Position numbers and translations under genes: made by a program | Shown: in pieces, positions 44,736 through 56,622 of the stretch | Layout of the letters: each line of letters opens with the position of its first letter | Numbering within the stretch: the first letter of the stretch is position 1 | Source: Papio anubis | Taxonomy: Eukaryota > Chordata > Mammalia > Primates > Cercopithecidae | Length of the DNA: 64,000 nucleotides | Reading direction: 5' to 3' | Assembly: GCF_008728515.1 (NCBI RefSeq) | Contig: NC_044996.1 | Location: 131,224,923 to 131,288,922, forward strand | The notes under the pieces: model-generated | What the model saw: the letters and a program-made list of their open reading frames with translations, nothing else | Database searches by the model: none | Told to the model about the DNA's origin: nothing

Positions 44736-45569
44736 AGAGGATCTGACACATCATTTCATCAGAAAGAGACTATAAATAGACCAAGATGTGAAGATGGAGA
44801 TTTTTGTTCTCTTGGTACAGGTTGTCTTCAGTATCCTACCAAACTCCTCCTTCACCACCTCCTCTTTAACCCCTTTAGGAGGCTCCTGGGTTGACTTTCT
44901 CATGTACAAGTTAATGCTAAAGGATGAATAGATGTTAATCATTTACCTGATAAATTTTAAAAGTATTTGCATTTTGACTGGTGACTACCTCAACCAGCAG
45001 ACTAATATCTCATGACTTTGAATTTCATACTCTTCAGGGGGCAACTCTAATCAAACACTGAGAGCAGCTACTATCTTCTCCTATTGAGACTTGGGAATTG
45101 CTGAGTGCATTTAGAGGGTAACTTGATGTCTTCCTAATGGGCTAAAGGGTAGCCATTTCTTTTAAGTTTAGAAAGTAGAATCTGCACCTTTGGGCCCATG
45201 AATGAGGAGTTCCTGACTTCTTAGAACATTCTGGATGACTAGGTAGAAAGCAGCTGGGTTGCTCCTCCTTTTCTAGAATGGTATAGAAGACAGAAGACAT
45301 TTGAAACTTTGAGAATGATCAGACATTAGTGATATTTATCATCCTGTTTGCATGGCTCATGACTTGGGGAAAAGAAAGTATGAAGGATCTTCTCTTCATA
45401 GGAGGAATCCAGTTCTACTCTGCTACTAATGAGGAACCACGAAATAATCTAAAGCATTTTCTGCTTTATCTCCATTGTTGTTTCCTAGATATTTGTTGAT
45501 TGCCTAACCAGTAGCTATTAGATACTTCTCCCTTCCTAATAGGACCTACTCCTATCCCATTATGGGGTT
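44736..45569. other. Unrecognised non-coding sequence
   Basis: No element or gene recognised. Confidence 0.5.
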
Positions 45570-46040
45570 GCCTGCTTTGTGGGTAGAATTATCCTCCCTT
45601 TTAGCTCTAGTGGTGAATCCTAATTGGCCTAAACCAATGCCTGTAATTGGTTCAGAAATGTGTTGTAATGTAGCTCTAAGTCAAGAGCAAAAAAGAGTTT
45701 CCTAGTTAGTTGGCTAGTGATTGGTTAATATGTAAATGGGACAGCCTATATTGATCCAATCAAAGCATAGACCAGGCATTGTCTAGTAGTTGAGAGAAAG
45801 AAAGCTTTCTCTCTTGGGGCTGAACCTGAAGGGAAAGCATATAACACCAGATGCTTATGGAAATCTCTCCTAGAAGCACCAGCGATAATGACATGGGTGG
45901 AAGCATAGAGAGACAAAAAGAACACTAACATTGAACTTTTCATTTATATGAGACTCTAAACATTTTTTATCATGTGAAAAGGTTTGAGTTGGATTTTCTG
46001 TTACTTTGAAACTGAAAATATCTTAACAGATACACTTGCC
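45570..46040 (+). repeat. Ancient interspersed repeat, unnamed
   Basis: 'taattggcctaaaccaatgc', 'ctgtaattggttcagaaatg', 'gatccaatcaaagcatagac', 'acatgggtggaagca' and 'gtttgagttggattttctgt' fit the outline of a mammalian repeat I have seen often ('gggccaatcag.. gattggttca.. gtttgagttgggtttctgtcac') but cannot name. The direct CCAAT/ATTGG motifs are part of it. Confidence 0.35.
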
Positions 46041-46143
46041 AATTTGGACTAAATGCCCCCAACCTCTTATAATGGGGTGATTATTTGTCTCTTAGTGCCC
46101 CTATAATGTTCAGAATGCAAGTTTACCAAGAGTGAGGTTTAGA

Positions 46144-46255
46144 ACAGTGGTTCTTAAACTTGTCTGCACATTGGAATAATCTAGGAACTTCTAATGATAT
46201 TGATGCCTGCATCTCCCCCCTCCCCCCTCCAAGATTGTGATTAATTGCTTTGAAT
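46144..46255. mobile_element. MER5A-like fragment
   Basis: 'cagtggttcttaaacttgtc' and 'tgcacattggaataatctag' followed by 'gaacttctaatgatattgat' are the left half of MER5A, with its terminal inverted repeat (cagtggttct). The right half is disrupted by a C-rich run (46216-46230). Confidence 0.75.
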
Positions 46256-47194
46256 ATTACTGGGGCTTTCTATGTCAACTTCTCTTACTTGTTTTATTTT
46301 GGTGGTGAGAACACAGATGGGAACTGGAAGAGGGAAGCGGGAGGCTTCAATTTAATAAATAAATACGCAAATTTCAAATGTTTATATTTTAATGTTGCCA
46401 TGCCCAGGATGCTGCTTCTCCTAGCCATGAACCCTAAGACTCTAGAATAAGAGAAAGAAGAAATCATCCCAGTTCATAGAATTGAGATTTTATTGATCTT
46501 GTGATATTCAGAGAATCACGTCAGTGAATGATGCAATTTCCTGAGTTAATTTCCAAGAAGCAAATGTTCACAAAGGCTTTATAGGTCCCAATATGACAAT
46601 ATATTCTCTAATCTCTTCTCTGATCTCCATCCCTTCCCCAGTCACCATGACAACTCACACAGGCATTAACCAAGAAACCTGAAAAGGACATTTTTGGTGT
46701 TTTACCTCAGCTCCTTTCTTGGACATTTCATAAAATGATTTGTATTCCAGAATTCCCTGGGATGGATGAATTAGAGATCCTCAAGCTTCTAAATTATACA
46801 GGTCAGACTATAGAGAGAGGCATATCCTATTATAGAGGGCTATTGAAGGTCATAAAAAATTGAAGACATAGCAGAGGTATGCCAAAACAAAGATAAGCTA
46901 CAATAAAAGAAAGAAAAGGAAATTTTCTATGTGAACATAGGACCACTTAACTTTGGGGAGGGAATGCCGGAGGCCTTATTCAGATTTCAAAAAAAGGAGA
47001 AAGAACCAATAGTTTTCTTTCTGAGTTAACTCTAATTTTGTTTTCAAACTAGGCTTCTATATGCTTAATATAAGTGCCTTTAGCATTAGGTCTTGGCAAC
47101 TTTAACTCGCTAATATTATTTAACATTTAGTTATAAGGGAGTGTGTCTGGACTTGCATCTGGTAATTTCCTCTCCTCGGTAGCTACATGATGTG
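46256..47194. other. Unrecognised non-coding sequence
   Basis: Nothing recognised in about 0.9 kb. Confidence 0.5.
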
Positions 47195-47575
47195 TCAGTC
47201 AGCTATTGCTGCTTAACAAACAATTTCAAAGCTCACTGGCATATAATAAGCATTAACTATTAATAGTCTAATAGGTCTGAGAATTAGCTGAGGTGGCTCT
47301 GCTTCAGACTTTAGGTCTGCAGTTCAGTTGAGGTAGCTCTGCTCCACATTCCTTCCTTTCTGATGATATGAAGGACATGTCCCTCTCATGAGATTGATAG
47401 AAAAACAAATGGGAAAAGCAAAACATGTGATCTCTTTTATTGGAAAAGCTTGGAATCAGTACACTATCACTTTCTCCCTTATTCCACTGACCAAAACAAG
47501 TGGCATGGCCAAGCCCAACATGAATGAAGCAGAAGAATACACTTCACACAGTGGTATGAAATTTAAAGTCACATG
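47195..47575 (-). repeat. Ancient LTR-like interspersed repeat (copy B)
   Basis: 'tgtcagtcagctattgctgc' and 'ttaacaaacaatttcaaagc' open the unit. 'tggctctgcttcagacttta', 'gaggtagctctgctccacat' and 'gtggcatggccaagcccaac' follow. It belongs to the same family as 38165-38540. The opening motif resembles the antisense start of MaLR-type LTRs. Unnamed. Confidence 0.45.
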
Positions 47576-47652
47576 ACTAAGTATGGATTCAAGAAGTGAA
47601 GAATAGGAATAATAATGGAGTTTATCACATGGGATAAAGTTAGGGCTCTAAA

Positions 47653-47982
47653 GCAGAAGTTGGCAAACATTTTTGGAAAGAGAGACATAGTAAATATTTA
47701 GGCTTTGTAGGCCATATGGTCTCTGCCACAACTATTGATCTCTACCATTGTAGCGAAAAAGCAGCCATAGAAAGTATGTAAATGAATGAACATGGCTGTA
47801 TTTCAATAAAACTTAATTTACTGGTAGTGAAATTTGAATTTCATATAATATTCATGTGCCACAAAATATTCTTTTGATTTTTTTCAGCCTTTTAAAAGTA
47901 TAAAAACTATTATTAATTTCTAGGCAGTGCAAAAACAAGCAGTAGGCCAGATTTGGCCCACAGGCCATAGTTTCCCATGCTG
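47653..47982 (+). mobile_element. hAT-Charlie MITE (MER1-type, 330 bp)
   Basis: 'gaagttggcaaacatttttg', 'aaatatttaggctttgtagg', 'aaaagcagccatagaaagta' and 'gtatttcaataaaacttaat' are followed by 'ggccagatttggcccacagg' and 'ccatagtttcccatgctg'. The length is that of MER1B. The ends are short inverted repeats (agttggcaaac.. / ..tagtttcccatgctg). Confidence 0.85.
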
Positions 47983-48294
47983 TTCTAATAAATGGTATAC
48001 GTGCCCCTCCAGTCCTCCCTAACATTTAAGACTCCAACCATACTGAAACATGGTTTCCCAAATAACCCATTCTGTTAGTGAGCTCTTATCCTTGATTTTG
48101 CTTTTGCCTCATCCAAAAATTTTCTCCTGCCCTTGCCAGGTCAGCAAACTTGCAGTCCTTCTTCTACTCTGCTGAGTGTTTTCACATCTGCAATGCCTTC
48201 CCATATTCCCTGGGACTAAGGCAGACTAAGGTAGTCCATCCTCTAAGTCCCCATTGCATTATATATACATGTTAATCTGGGTAGACTAGCTGTT
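47983..48294. other. Unrecognised gap
   Basis: No element recognised. Confidence 0.5.
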
Positions 48295-48590
48295 GTAGCA
48301 CACAGCACTCCAATTTAAATGGCTTAACACATTAAATATTTATTTCTCACACATATAATGGGGCCATGGGGTCTGGTGGGCATCTGGGCTTTCTCCATTC
48401 AACCATTTAAGGGCTCAGTCTCCTGTCTTATAGCTCAGACTTCTAGAAGGTCCTACTAATATATTCTGTTCTGTAGTCAAATGAAGAGAGCATAACCGTA
48501 AGGGAGGATTTTATGGGCCAGGCCTGGAGCACATTCCTTCTGCTCAAGTTCCTTTGGCAAGAACCACATTCTTTGTCCACATGTAACAGT
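48295..48590 (-). repeat. Ancient interspersed repeat, relative of 11780-11925
   Basis: 'aatttaaatggcttaacaca', 'tatttatttctcacacatat', 'attttatgggccaggcctgg' and 'aagttcctttggcaagaacc' match the same family outline as the remnant at 11.8 kb. Unnamed; strand tentative. Confidence 0.4.
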
Positions 48591-49804
48591 AAAGGAAGCT
48601 GGAAATGAAGTTGGTTGAATGAATGAATGAGTAAGTCGTAAGCATACAAAAAATTCATTTTAAGACAGCAGCACACACATTGTTCTTAGATGATTAAAAC
48701 ATTAATCTCAATGGAATTTGTTAAAAAGCAAAGGGGACTGAGTTATAACCAGCTGAACTAAATTTCATGTTCCCTTCCCCCTTTGTGTTGTGAGAGCTGT
48801 TGTAGCTAATTTGCAAAATGTGTCCTTCTCTATGTCAAGTTTCTTTCACAAGTTAAAAACAAATTCATTTTACTCGGTCGGCTTTAGCTTTACCCCTCCT
48901 CTGACAATGTCTTTGCTCTTGTTAGAGGCCACAAAGGACTTACAGGTGCAATGTTTTTGATAGGTGACTTTCTCCCCAACCCCTCCATCTCCATTCTGCT
49001 GCCCAGAGTGTTGCCTTGCCTCTCCAGACCATCTGCACTTGCTCTTGGATGAAATAGAATTAATGCCATTTGCTGTTTTCCTGTCTTTCATAGCTCCAAG
49101 ATGTGTCCCTTTGTCCCTTTGTTGGCATGCTGGCTTATACAACAGCTGCCACTTTCAGCCATCCCTACTGAGAGAAAACAATAGTGTTTCCTGTTGATAT
49201 GGCTCCTTTGCTTGGAATCAAAGGAGACATGTTAAGGTCACGGGGTCCTTTTTAATGCTGTCTCTGGGGACTGTGGGGTTTTTTGATCATACACTTGCCA
49301 GGATTAAATCCAGCATGAGTCTTAAGGGTGCATTCTTGGAGGTGGTTACTAAGCACAAAGGGGACAGAGAAGAGTAATAACAGGATGGGTTCCCTTCTGC
49401 TTCTGCATTCCCACATTTTCCACCACTAAGCACATTCTGCTTCTGCAGTGATTCTGTCCCCCATTTCCTATGCTACACAGCCCACAGACCACAAAACAGC
49501 TAGCAGCTGGGAGTTATGTGCCTTTCTTTACTTGCAAAATGGCATGCAAGACACTGCAAAGCCATGCCAGCCCCCTCTTCCTAGCTTTTGCTCTTCTGTT
49601 TGATAGAGGCCAACTTCATTTTTGTGCCTAAACTGTCAGTTCTGTCCTGATTTCTTCTCAACATCTCTGTACCACTTGTAGTTCAGAGGTAATGCCTACT
49701 GGCAGTGACCATCTGAGTGTCAGGCTGTGACACAAGTGAGCCATCCATAATGACACTCTTCATGTCCTCACATAGAATGCTGATTTGCAGTTATAACATG
49801 AAGC
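48591..49804. other. Unrecognised non-coding sequence
   Basis: Only a short TGAA run (48614-48630) is repetitive. Frames up to 90 codons on opposite strands (48870-49142 and 48964-49197) overlap each other and show no domain. This is a moderately GC-richer patch than its neighbours, with no CpG island. Confidence 0.5.
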
Positions 49805-50035
49805 TGACCATTTTTGAGGGTTATGTGCCAGGTACTGTGGTAAGTACTCTACTTTTGTTATATCATTCAGTCCCCACAATAATATCCCAGAGTTGGCACC
49901 ATTTTGCCTGATTTTATAAATAAGAAAACTGAAGCTGGGACAGAAAACCTTGGCCAAGGTCACATTGAGAAGCCCAGAGCTAAGGCTTGAAGCAAATTTG
50001 TGTGACTTCAGAGTCTTCGATCCATAATTCTATGC
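49805..50035 (-). mobile_element. MIR SINE, nearly complete, antisense
   Basis: 'gagggttatgtgccaggtac', 'tgtggtaagtactctacttt', 'tcattcagtccccacaataa', 'ttttataaataagaaaactg', 'aagctgggacagaaaacctt' and 'ggccaaggtcacattgagaa' are consistent with the full reverse-complement MIR. Confidence 0.85.
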
Positions 50036-50096
50036 TGCTGCCTTGAAACTAGTGAAGTTGTACAGTATCTAAGAATTTATAGAATATTAATACTAG

Positions 50097-50232
50097 AGGA
50101 TGGTCCACAGATTGGTAACATCAGCATCAACTGGGAGCTAATATTTTAAATGCAGAATCTCAGAAAATCCAAATACGCATGTTAGTAAGATCAATATGAT
50201 TCATAGCCATATTAAAGTTTCAGAATCTCTAC
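50097..50232. mobile_element. MER5-like remnant
   Basis: 'gatggtccacagattggtaa' and 'catcagcatcaactgggagc' are followed by 'atgcagaatctcagaaaatc' and 'aaagtttcagaatctct'. This follows the MER5 order with moderate erosion. Confidence 0.55.
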
Positions 50233-50261
50233 TCTAGAATGCATTTTCCTTTTATTTTATG

Positions 50262-52278
50262 TTAAAACATACAATTAAGTTATTATTGACTATAGTCACC
50301 CTGCTGTATTATCAAATAGTAGGTTTTATTCATTCTTTCTATTTTTTTGTACCCACTAACCATCCCCACCTTCCCACCAGTCCCTCCACTATCCTTCCCA
50401 GTCTCTGGTAACCGTCATTCTACTCTCTATGTCCATGAGTTCAACTGTTTTGATTTTTAGATCCCACAAACAAATGAGAACATGTAATGTTTGTCTTTCT
50501 GTGCCTGGCTTATTTTACTTAACATAGTGATCTCCAGTTCCAACCATGTTGTTGCAAATGACTGAATCTCCTTCTTTTTTATGGATGAATAATACTCCAT
50601 TGTGTATATGTACCATATTTTCTTGATCCATTGATCAGTCGATGGACCCTAAGGTTGCTTCCAAATCTTGGCTATTGTGAATAGTGCTGCAACAAACATG
50701 GGAGTGCAGATATCTCCTCAATATACCGATTTCCTTTCTTTTGGGTGTATTTCCAAGAGTGGGATTGCTGGATCATACGGTAGCTTTATTTTTAATTTTT
50801 TGAGGAACTTCCAAACTGCTCTTCATAGTGGTTGCAATATTTACATTCCTACTAATAGTATACAGGGTTCTCTTTTCTCCACATCCTCACCAGCATTTGT
50901 TATTGCCTGACTTTTGGATAAAAGCCATTTTCATTTGGGTGAAATGATATCTTATTATAGTTTTGATTTGTATTTCACTGATGATCAATGATGTTGAGCA
51001 CCTTTTCATACGCCTGCTTGCCATTTGCATGTCTTCTTTTGAGAAATGTCTAGTCAAGATCTTTTGCCCATTTTGATGGGATTATCAGACTTTTTCTTAT
51101 AGAGTTGTTTGAGCTTCTTATATATTCTGGTTATTAATCGCTTGTCAGATGGGTACTTTGCAAATATTTTCTCCTATTCTGTGGGCTGTCTTTTTACTTT
51201 GTTGATTGTTTCCTCTGCTGTGCAGAAGCTTTTTAATTTGATGTGATCCCATTTGTCCATTTTTTCTTTGGTTGCCTGTGCTTGTGGGGTATTACTCAAG
51301 AAATATTTGCCTAAACCAATGTCCTAGAGATTTTCCCCAATGTTTTCAAGTAGTAGTTTCATAGATCGAGGCCTGAGATTTATGCCTTTAATTGATTTTG
51401 ATTTGATTTTTGCATATGGCAGAGATAGGGGATCTAGTTTCATCCCTTTGTGTATGAATATCCAGTTTTCCCAGCACCATTTATTGAAGATACTGTCTTT
51501 ACCCAACATAAGTTCTTGGGAACTTTGTCAAAATGAGTTCACTGTCGATATATGGCTTTATCTCTGCATTCTTTATTCTGTTCCACTGATTCATTTGTCT
51601 GTTTTTATGCCAGTACCATGCTGTTTTGATTATTGTAGCATTGTAGTATAATTTGAAGTCTGGTAATGTGATTACTCCAGTTTTGTTCTTTTTGTTTAGG
51701 GCAACTTTGGGCATTGTGGGTATTTTCTGGCTCCATATACATTTTAGGATTGTTTTTTCTATTTCTGTGAACAATGACATTGGTATTTTCATATAGATTG
51801 CATTTAATCTGTAGATTGCTTCAGATAGTATGGACATTTTAACAATATTGATTATTCTAATATGTGAACATGGTATATCTTTCCATATTTTTGTGACTTC
51901 TTCAATTTATTGCATCAATGTTTTACAGTTTTCATTGTAGAGAACTTTCATTTTTTTGATTAATTCCCAGGTATTTTATTTTATTTGTAGCTATTGTAAA
52001 TGGGATTGCTTTCTTATTTTTCAGATTGTTCACGTTAGCATATAGAAATATTATTGATTTTTGTTTGTTGATTTTGTATCCTGCAACTTTACTGACTTTG
52101 TTTATCGGTTCTAATAGTTTTTTTGTGTGTAGTCTTTAGGTTTTTCAAAACTTAAGATCTTCTTCAAACAAGGATAATTTGACTTCCTTTTTTCTAATTT
52201 GGATGCTTTATATTTCTTTCTTTTGTCTGATTGCTCTATGACTTCCAGTACTATGTTGAATAACAGTGGCGAAAGTGG
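50262..52278 (-). mobile_element. LINE-1 (L1PB/L1MA-like), antisense, truncated at both ends
   Basis: On the + strand it begins inside the L1 3' UTR ('agttattattgactatagtc') and lacks the roughly 200 terminal 3' bases and poly-A seen in the related copy at 25671. It then runs through the ORF2 C-terminus ('ttgtgaatagtgctgcaaca') to the RT domain. It stops at 52278, at the codons for SPLLFNIVLEV (minus strand). One readable piece is 51499-51837 (minus; ILSEAIYRLNAIYMKIPMSL...). ORF2 is otherwise frameshifted. It meets another L1 head-to-head at 52278/52279. Confidence 0.9.
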
Positions 52279-54605
52279 CTTAATAGACATAGAAAAAGCA
52301 TTCAATAAAATTTCACATTCTTTCATAATGAAAACTCTCAACAAAGTAGTAATAGATGGAACATGCTTCAAAATAATAAAGTTTATATACAACAAACCCA
52401 CAGCTAACATCATACTAAATGGGGAAAAGCTAAAGCTTTGTCTTCTAAGAACTAGAACAAGACAAAGGTATTCACTTTCACCACTCCTATTCAGCATAGT
52501 ACTGGAAGTCCTGGCCAGAGTATTCAGGCAAGCAAAAGAAATAATAGGCATACAAGTTGGAAAAGAAGTCAAATTGTCCCTCTTTGCAGATGATACCATC
52601 TTATATCTAGAAAGACCTAAATATTTGACAAAAAAAACTCTCAGATCTGATAAATAAATTTAGTGAAGTTGCAGGATTCAAAATCAACATACAAAAATTA
52701 GTAGATTTTCTATACACCAACAATGAATTAGCTGAGAAAGAAATCAAGAAGTTAATCCCATTTAACTAAGGAGGTGAAAGGCTTCTACGAGGAAAACTAC
52801 AAAACAGTGATGAAATAAACTGAAGAGGACATAAATAAATAGAAAAACATTTTGTGCTCATGAATAGGAAGAAATAATGTTGTTAAAATGACCATACTGC
52901 CCAAAGCAATCTACAAATTCAATGCAATCTCTATTAAAATATCAACATCATTTTTCACAGAAATAGAAAAAACATTCCAAAAATGTGTATGGAATGAAAA
53001 AAAAAAAAAGCCCAAATAACCAAAATAATCTGAGCAAAAAAGACAAAGCTGGAGGCATCACACTACCCAACTTCAAAATATTTAAAGGCTATAGTGGCCA
53101 CAACAGCATGGTATTGGTATAAAAACAGATATATAGATCAATGGAAGAAAATAAAGAACCCCAAAATAAATTTACACACTTACAACCAACTGATTTTTGG
53201 CAATGGTGCCAAGAACATACACTGGAGAAAGGACAGCCTCTTCAGTGAATGGTGCTGGGAAAACTGGATAGTCACATGCATAAGAATGAAACAGGCCCCC
53301 TATCACTCACCCTATACAAAAACCAACTCAAGATGGATTAAATACTTAAATGTGAGGTCCAAACCTATAAAATAGAAAAAATTACAGGAAAAATACTTCA
53401 GGACATTGGTCTAAGCAAATATTTTATGGCTAAGACTTCAAACGCACTGGCAAGAAAAACTAAAATATACAAATGGGACTATAGTAAACTAAAATGATTT
53501 TACACAGCAAAGGAAACAATCAGCAAAGTGAGGAGACAACCTGCTGAATGAGAGAACATTTTTGCAAACTATTCATCTGACAAGCAACTAATATCTAAAC
53601 TATAAAAGTAACTCAAACAACTCAACAGGAACAAAACAAATTATTCTATTTAAAAGTGGACAAAGGACAAGAATAGACATTTCTCAAAAGAAGACATACA
53701 AATGGCCAACAGTTATATGAAAAAATGCTCAACATCACTAATAATCAGGAAATTGCAAATCAAAACCACAATGAGATATCATCTTACCTGAGAATGTCTA
53801 TTATTAAAAAGACAAAAAATAACAGAATCCAGTGAGGATGCAGGTAAAAGGGAACTCTTACACACTGTTGGTGGAAATATAAATCAGTAGAACCACTATG
53901 GAAAAGCAGTATGAAGATTTCTCAAAAAACTAAAAATAGAACTACAATATGACCCAATAATGCTACTATGTGGTATTCATCAAAAGGAAAAGAAATTAGT
54001 TTATTAAAGGAATATGTGCCCTTTCATGTTTATTGTAGCACTATTTAAAATAGCAAAGATATGGAATCAAGTGTCCATCAATGGATGAATGGACAAAGAA
54101 AAAGTGGTATATATACACATGGAATACTATTCAGCTATTAAAAGGAATGAAATCATGTTATTTATAATAACATGGATAGAACTAGAGGTTATTATGTTAA
54201 GTGAAATAGACCAGGCACAGAAAGATAAATATCAAATTTTCTCACTCATATATGGAAGCTAAAAAGTTGATCTCATGGAGGCAGAGACTAGAATGACAGA
54301 TATCAGAGGCTAGGAAGGGTATGTGGGAGGAGAGAGGATGTAGAGAAGTTGGTTAATGGGTACAAACATTCATTCAGATAGAAGGCATAAGTTCTAATGT
54401 TCAACAACAGAGTAGGGTGACTATAGTTAACAACGATGTATTTTATATTTCAAAGTAGCTAGAAGAGAGGACTTTGAATTGTTCCCAACACATAGAAATG
54501 ATGCATACTCAAGGTAATGGATACCCAAAATATCTGACTTGCACTCTATGCATGTAATCCATAAATATGTAAGATATTATGTGTCAATAAAAAATCACTC
54601 AAAAG
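52279..54605 (+). mobile_element. LINE-1 (L1MA-like), sense, 5'-truncated, head-to-head with the previous one
   Basis: It begins in the RT domain, at codons for IDIEKAFNKISHSFIMKTLN. It keeps an intact-looking active-site segment (LSLFADDTILYLE, about 52575-52610) and runs through the ORF2 C-terminus ('aatactattcagctattaaa') to a 3' UTR ending near 'gtcaataaaaaatcactcaa'. Frames of 152 codons (52199-52657, starting in the other L1) and 93 codons (53094-53375) survive between stops. An A12 run at 52998-53009 breaks the frame. Dead element. Confidence 0.9.
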
Positions 54606-55264
54606 AATAATCATATGATAGTCAATTTGACATCAAGATGCTTCACCTTAAACAACACACCTATAAGACCTAGCTAAAACCACTTACATGAATAAAGGGC
54701 TCTGAGAAAATAGCTGGCTGAGGCAGAATTTCTGCTGTGTGTTTGTGAGTTTGTGTGTTTGTTCCCTTTACTGCTCCCTCTCCTTTTTTGTAATCACCCT
54801 GGTTGACAGAGTTGAACACTTATTAATCAATCAATGAATTAATTTCAACATGCATTCAACCACACATACAGTACTTCAAACACAGTCAAGCACCTGTGTT
54901 TCTGGGTGTTGTGAGGACAGATAAATAAGACTAATTTCTACTCTTGAGGAGGTCACAGCTTTGGAGGCAATATAAATAGATGTTTTTCTATTATAAACTA
55001 TAATTCAACATAAGCTAAAATAAATCAATTAGCTGATATTCTAAGTAGACCTTTTCAGATTTTAATATTTCTGAAATTAATATGCATTTTAAAAATTTAT
55101 ATCAGAAGAGAAAAAATACTGAGTTGTTCTTGTCTTGCTATTTGAATTTAGATTTGTATTAAAGAAATCTATTTATCTGATTGCCACCTTCATTGAGATA
55201 TTTGCTTTAAAAGCGCTACCCACAATTACATTTTAATTTATGTTTATGTTTACTTTCTTATCTT
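54606..55264. other. Unrecognised AT-rich sequence
   Basis: 'gtgaggacagataaataaga' and nearby bases (54900-54980) hint at antisense L2. The rest is unassigned. Confidence 0.45.
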
Positions 55265-56150
55265 TCTTAATAAACTTTTTATTTTAAAATTATTTTACAT
55301 TTATAGAAAAGTTATAAATATAATACAAAGTTTCTATCTACTCCAGACCAAGTTTCCCCTATTATTAATATCTGGCAGTGGTTTGGTATATTTGTCACAA
55401 TTAATGAATGAATATTGATATATTATTATTACCAAAGTTAATATTTTATTCATGTTTTCTTAGTTTACCTAATGTTCTTTTTCTTTTCCAGAATCCCATC
55501 CAGAATACCACATTATATTTAGTTGTCATATATTTCTAGATTCTTCTTGATTTTGACAGTTTCTCAGACTTTCATCATTTTTGATGATCTTGACAGTTTT
55601 AAGGAAGACTGGTCAGCTATTTATAGAATGAGCCTATATTGGAATTTGTCTGATGTTTGTCTCATGATTAGACAAGGGTTATGAGTTTTGGGGAGCCATA
55701 CCACAGAGATGCCATTCTCATCACATCATATCAAGAGTACAGGCTATCAACATGACTTGTGGCTGAGGTTAACCTTGATTACCTGACCGAGGAAGTGTTT
55801 GTCAGATGTCTCCACCGTAAAGTTACTCTTTCTCTCCCTTTTTTGTACTATACTCTTTGAAAGGAACTCACTATGCACAACCCACACATTAAAAGTGGGG
55901 AGTAATGCTCCACCTCCATGAGGGAAGAGTATCTACATAAATTATTTGAAATTTGTCAGCATCGTAGATTTGTCTCTTCTCTGTCATTAGTTCATTATTT
56001 AATCATTTATTTATATATATATATAGACTCATAGATATTTATTTTATATACTGGGTTATACTCCTATACTACTTTATTTTATTGCTCAAGTTTTCCAGCT
56101 TTGTCCACTGGGGGCGTCTTTCAGTTCACTCTTATGTCCCTTGACATACC
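55265..56150 (-). mobile_element. Old LINE-1 3' region (L1M type), antisense
   Basis: 'aaaattattttacatttata', 'gaccaagtttcccctattat', 'tgatgatcttgacagtttta', 'attctcatcacatcatatca', 'aaagtggggagtaatgctcc' and 'cagttcactcttatgtccct' form a block I know as the antisense 3' UTR of old L1s. Its piece 55661-55769 recurs inside the THE1 LTR below. Confidence 0.6.
55661..55769 (+). repeat. Source copy of a 109-bp local duplication
   Basis: The segment from ctcatgattagac to ggctgaggt lies in the middle of the old L1 and is repeated at 56643-56751 in direct orientation, at equal length, with about six substitutions. Confidence 0.93.
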
Positions 56151-56622
56151 CCAATAGTTGTGGGTTTTTTTAATTGTTTTGACCATTTGCTTTCTTTCTG
56201 TCACTACAAGATGCTCCAGGCATGTCTTAAATATTTACAGCCACAGTCCTAGAATCAATCATTTCACCAAGGAGCCCCAGTTCCTTTTTGAATAGTAATA
56301 CAAACCAAGATTTTGGCAATTGTCTTTTAAAATGGTTTTTAAAAATATTCCACTCTTATTCTGCATTGGAAAAAGAAGCTATTCAAATATAAGATTTCTG
56401 GTGAAATATCAAGACATGCAATCAAAGGCAGTATAAATCAGATATCTTGGAAAAGGCCAGAAGATTCTGAAATCCAGGACTGGTTGGTGTGGTTAACACA
56501 CATATGACAAGGGACTATTACCCAGGTACCAAAGAGCCATTGGTCCGAAGATTCTGGCTGACTTTCAAGGGAAGATGAATCTCTTCCAGCAATATGTGAT
56601 TTGATAAAAGAATGAAACTAGG

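Noticed and set aside
45570..46040. CCAAT/ATTGG cluster as a possible promoter
   Set aside because: The motifs recur as part of an ancient interspersed repeat, and there is no TATA, CpG island or downstream exon.
48870..49197. Possible exon in a slightly GC-richer patch with frames on both strands
   Set aside because: The frames overlap antisense to each other, with no domain and no convincing splice-site pair or CpG enrichment.
50262..54605. Single L1 with a classic 5' inversion (twin priming)
   Set aside because: Both arms contain the same ORF2-to-3' UTR region, whereas twin priming yields non-overlapping parts of one element.
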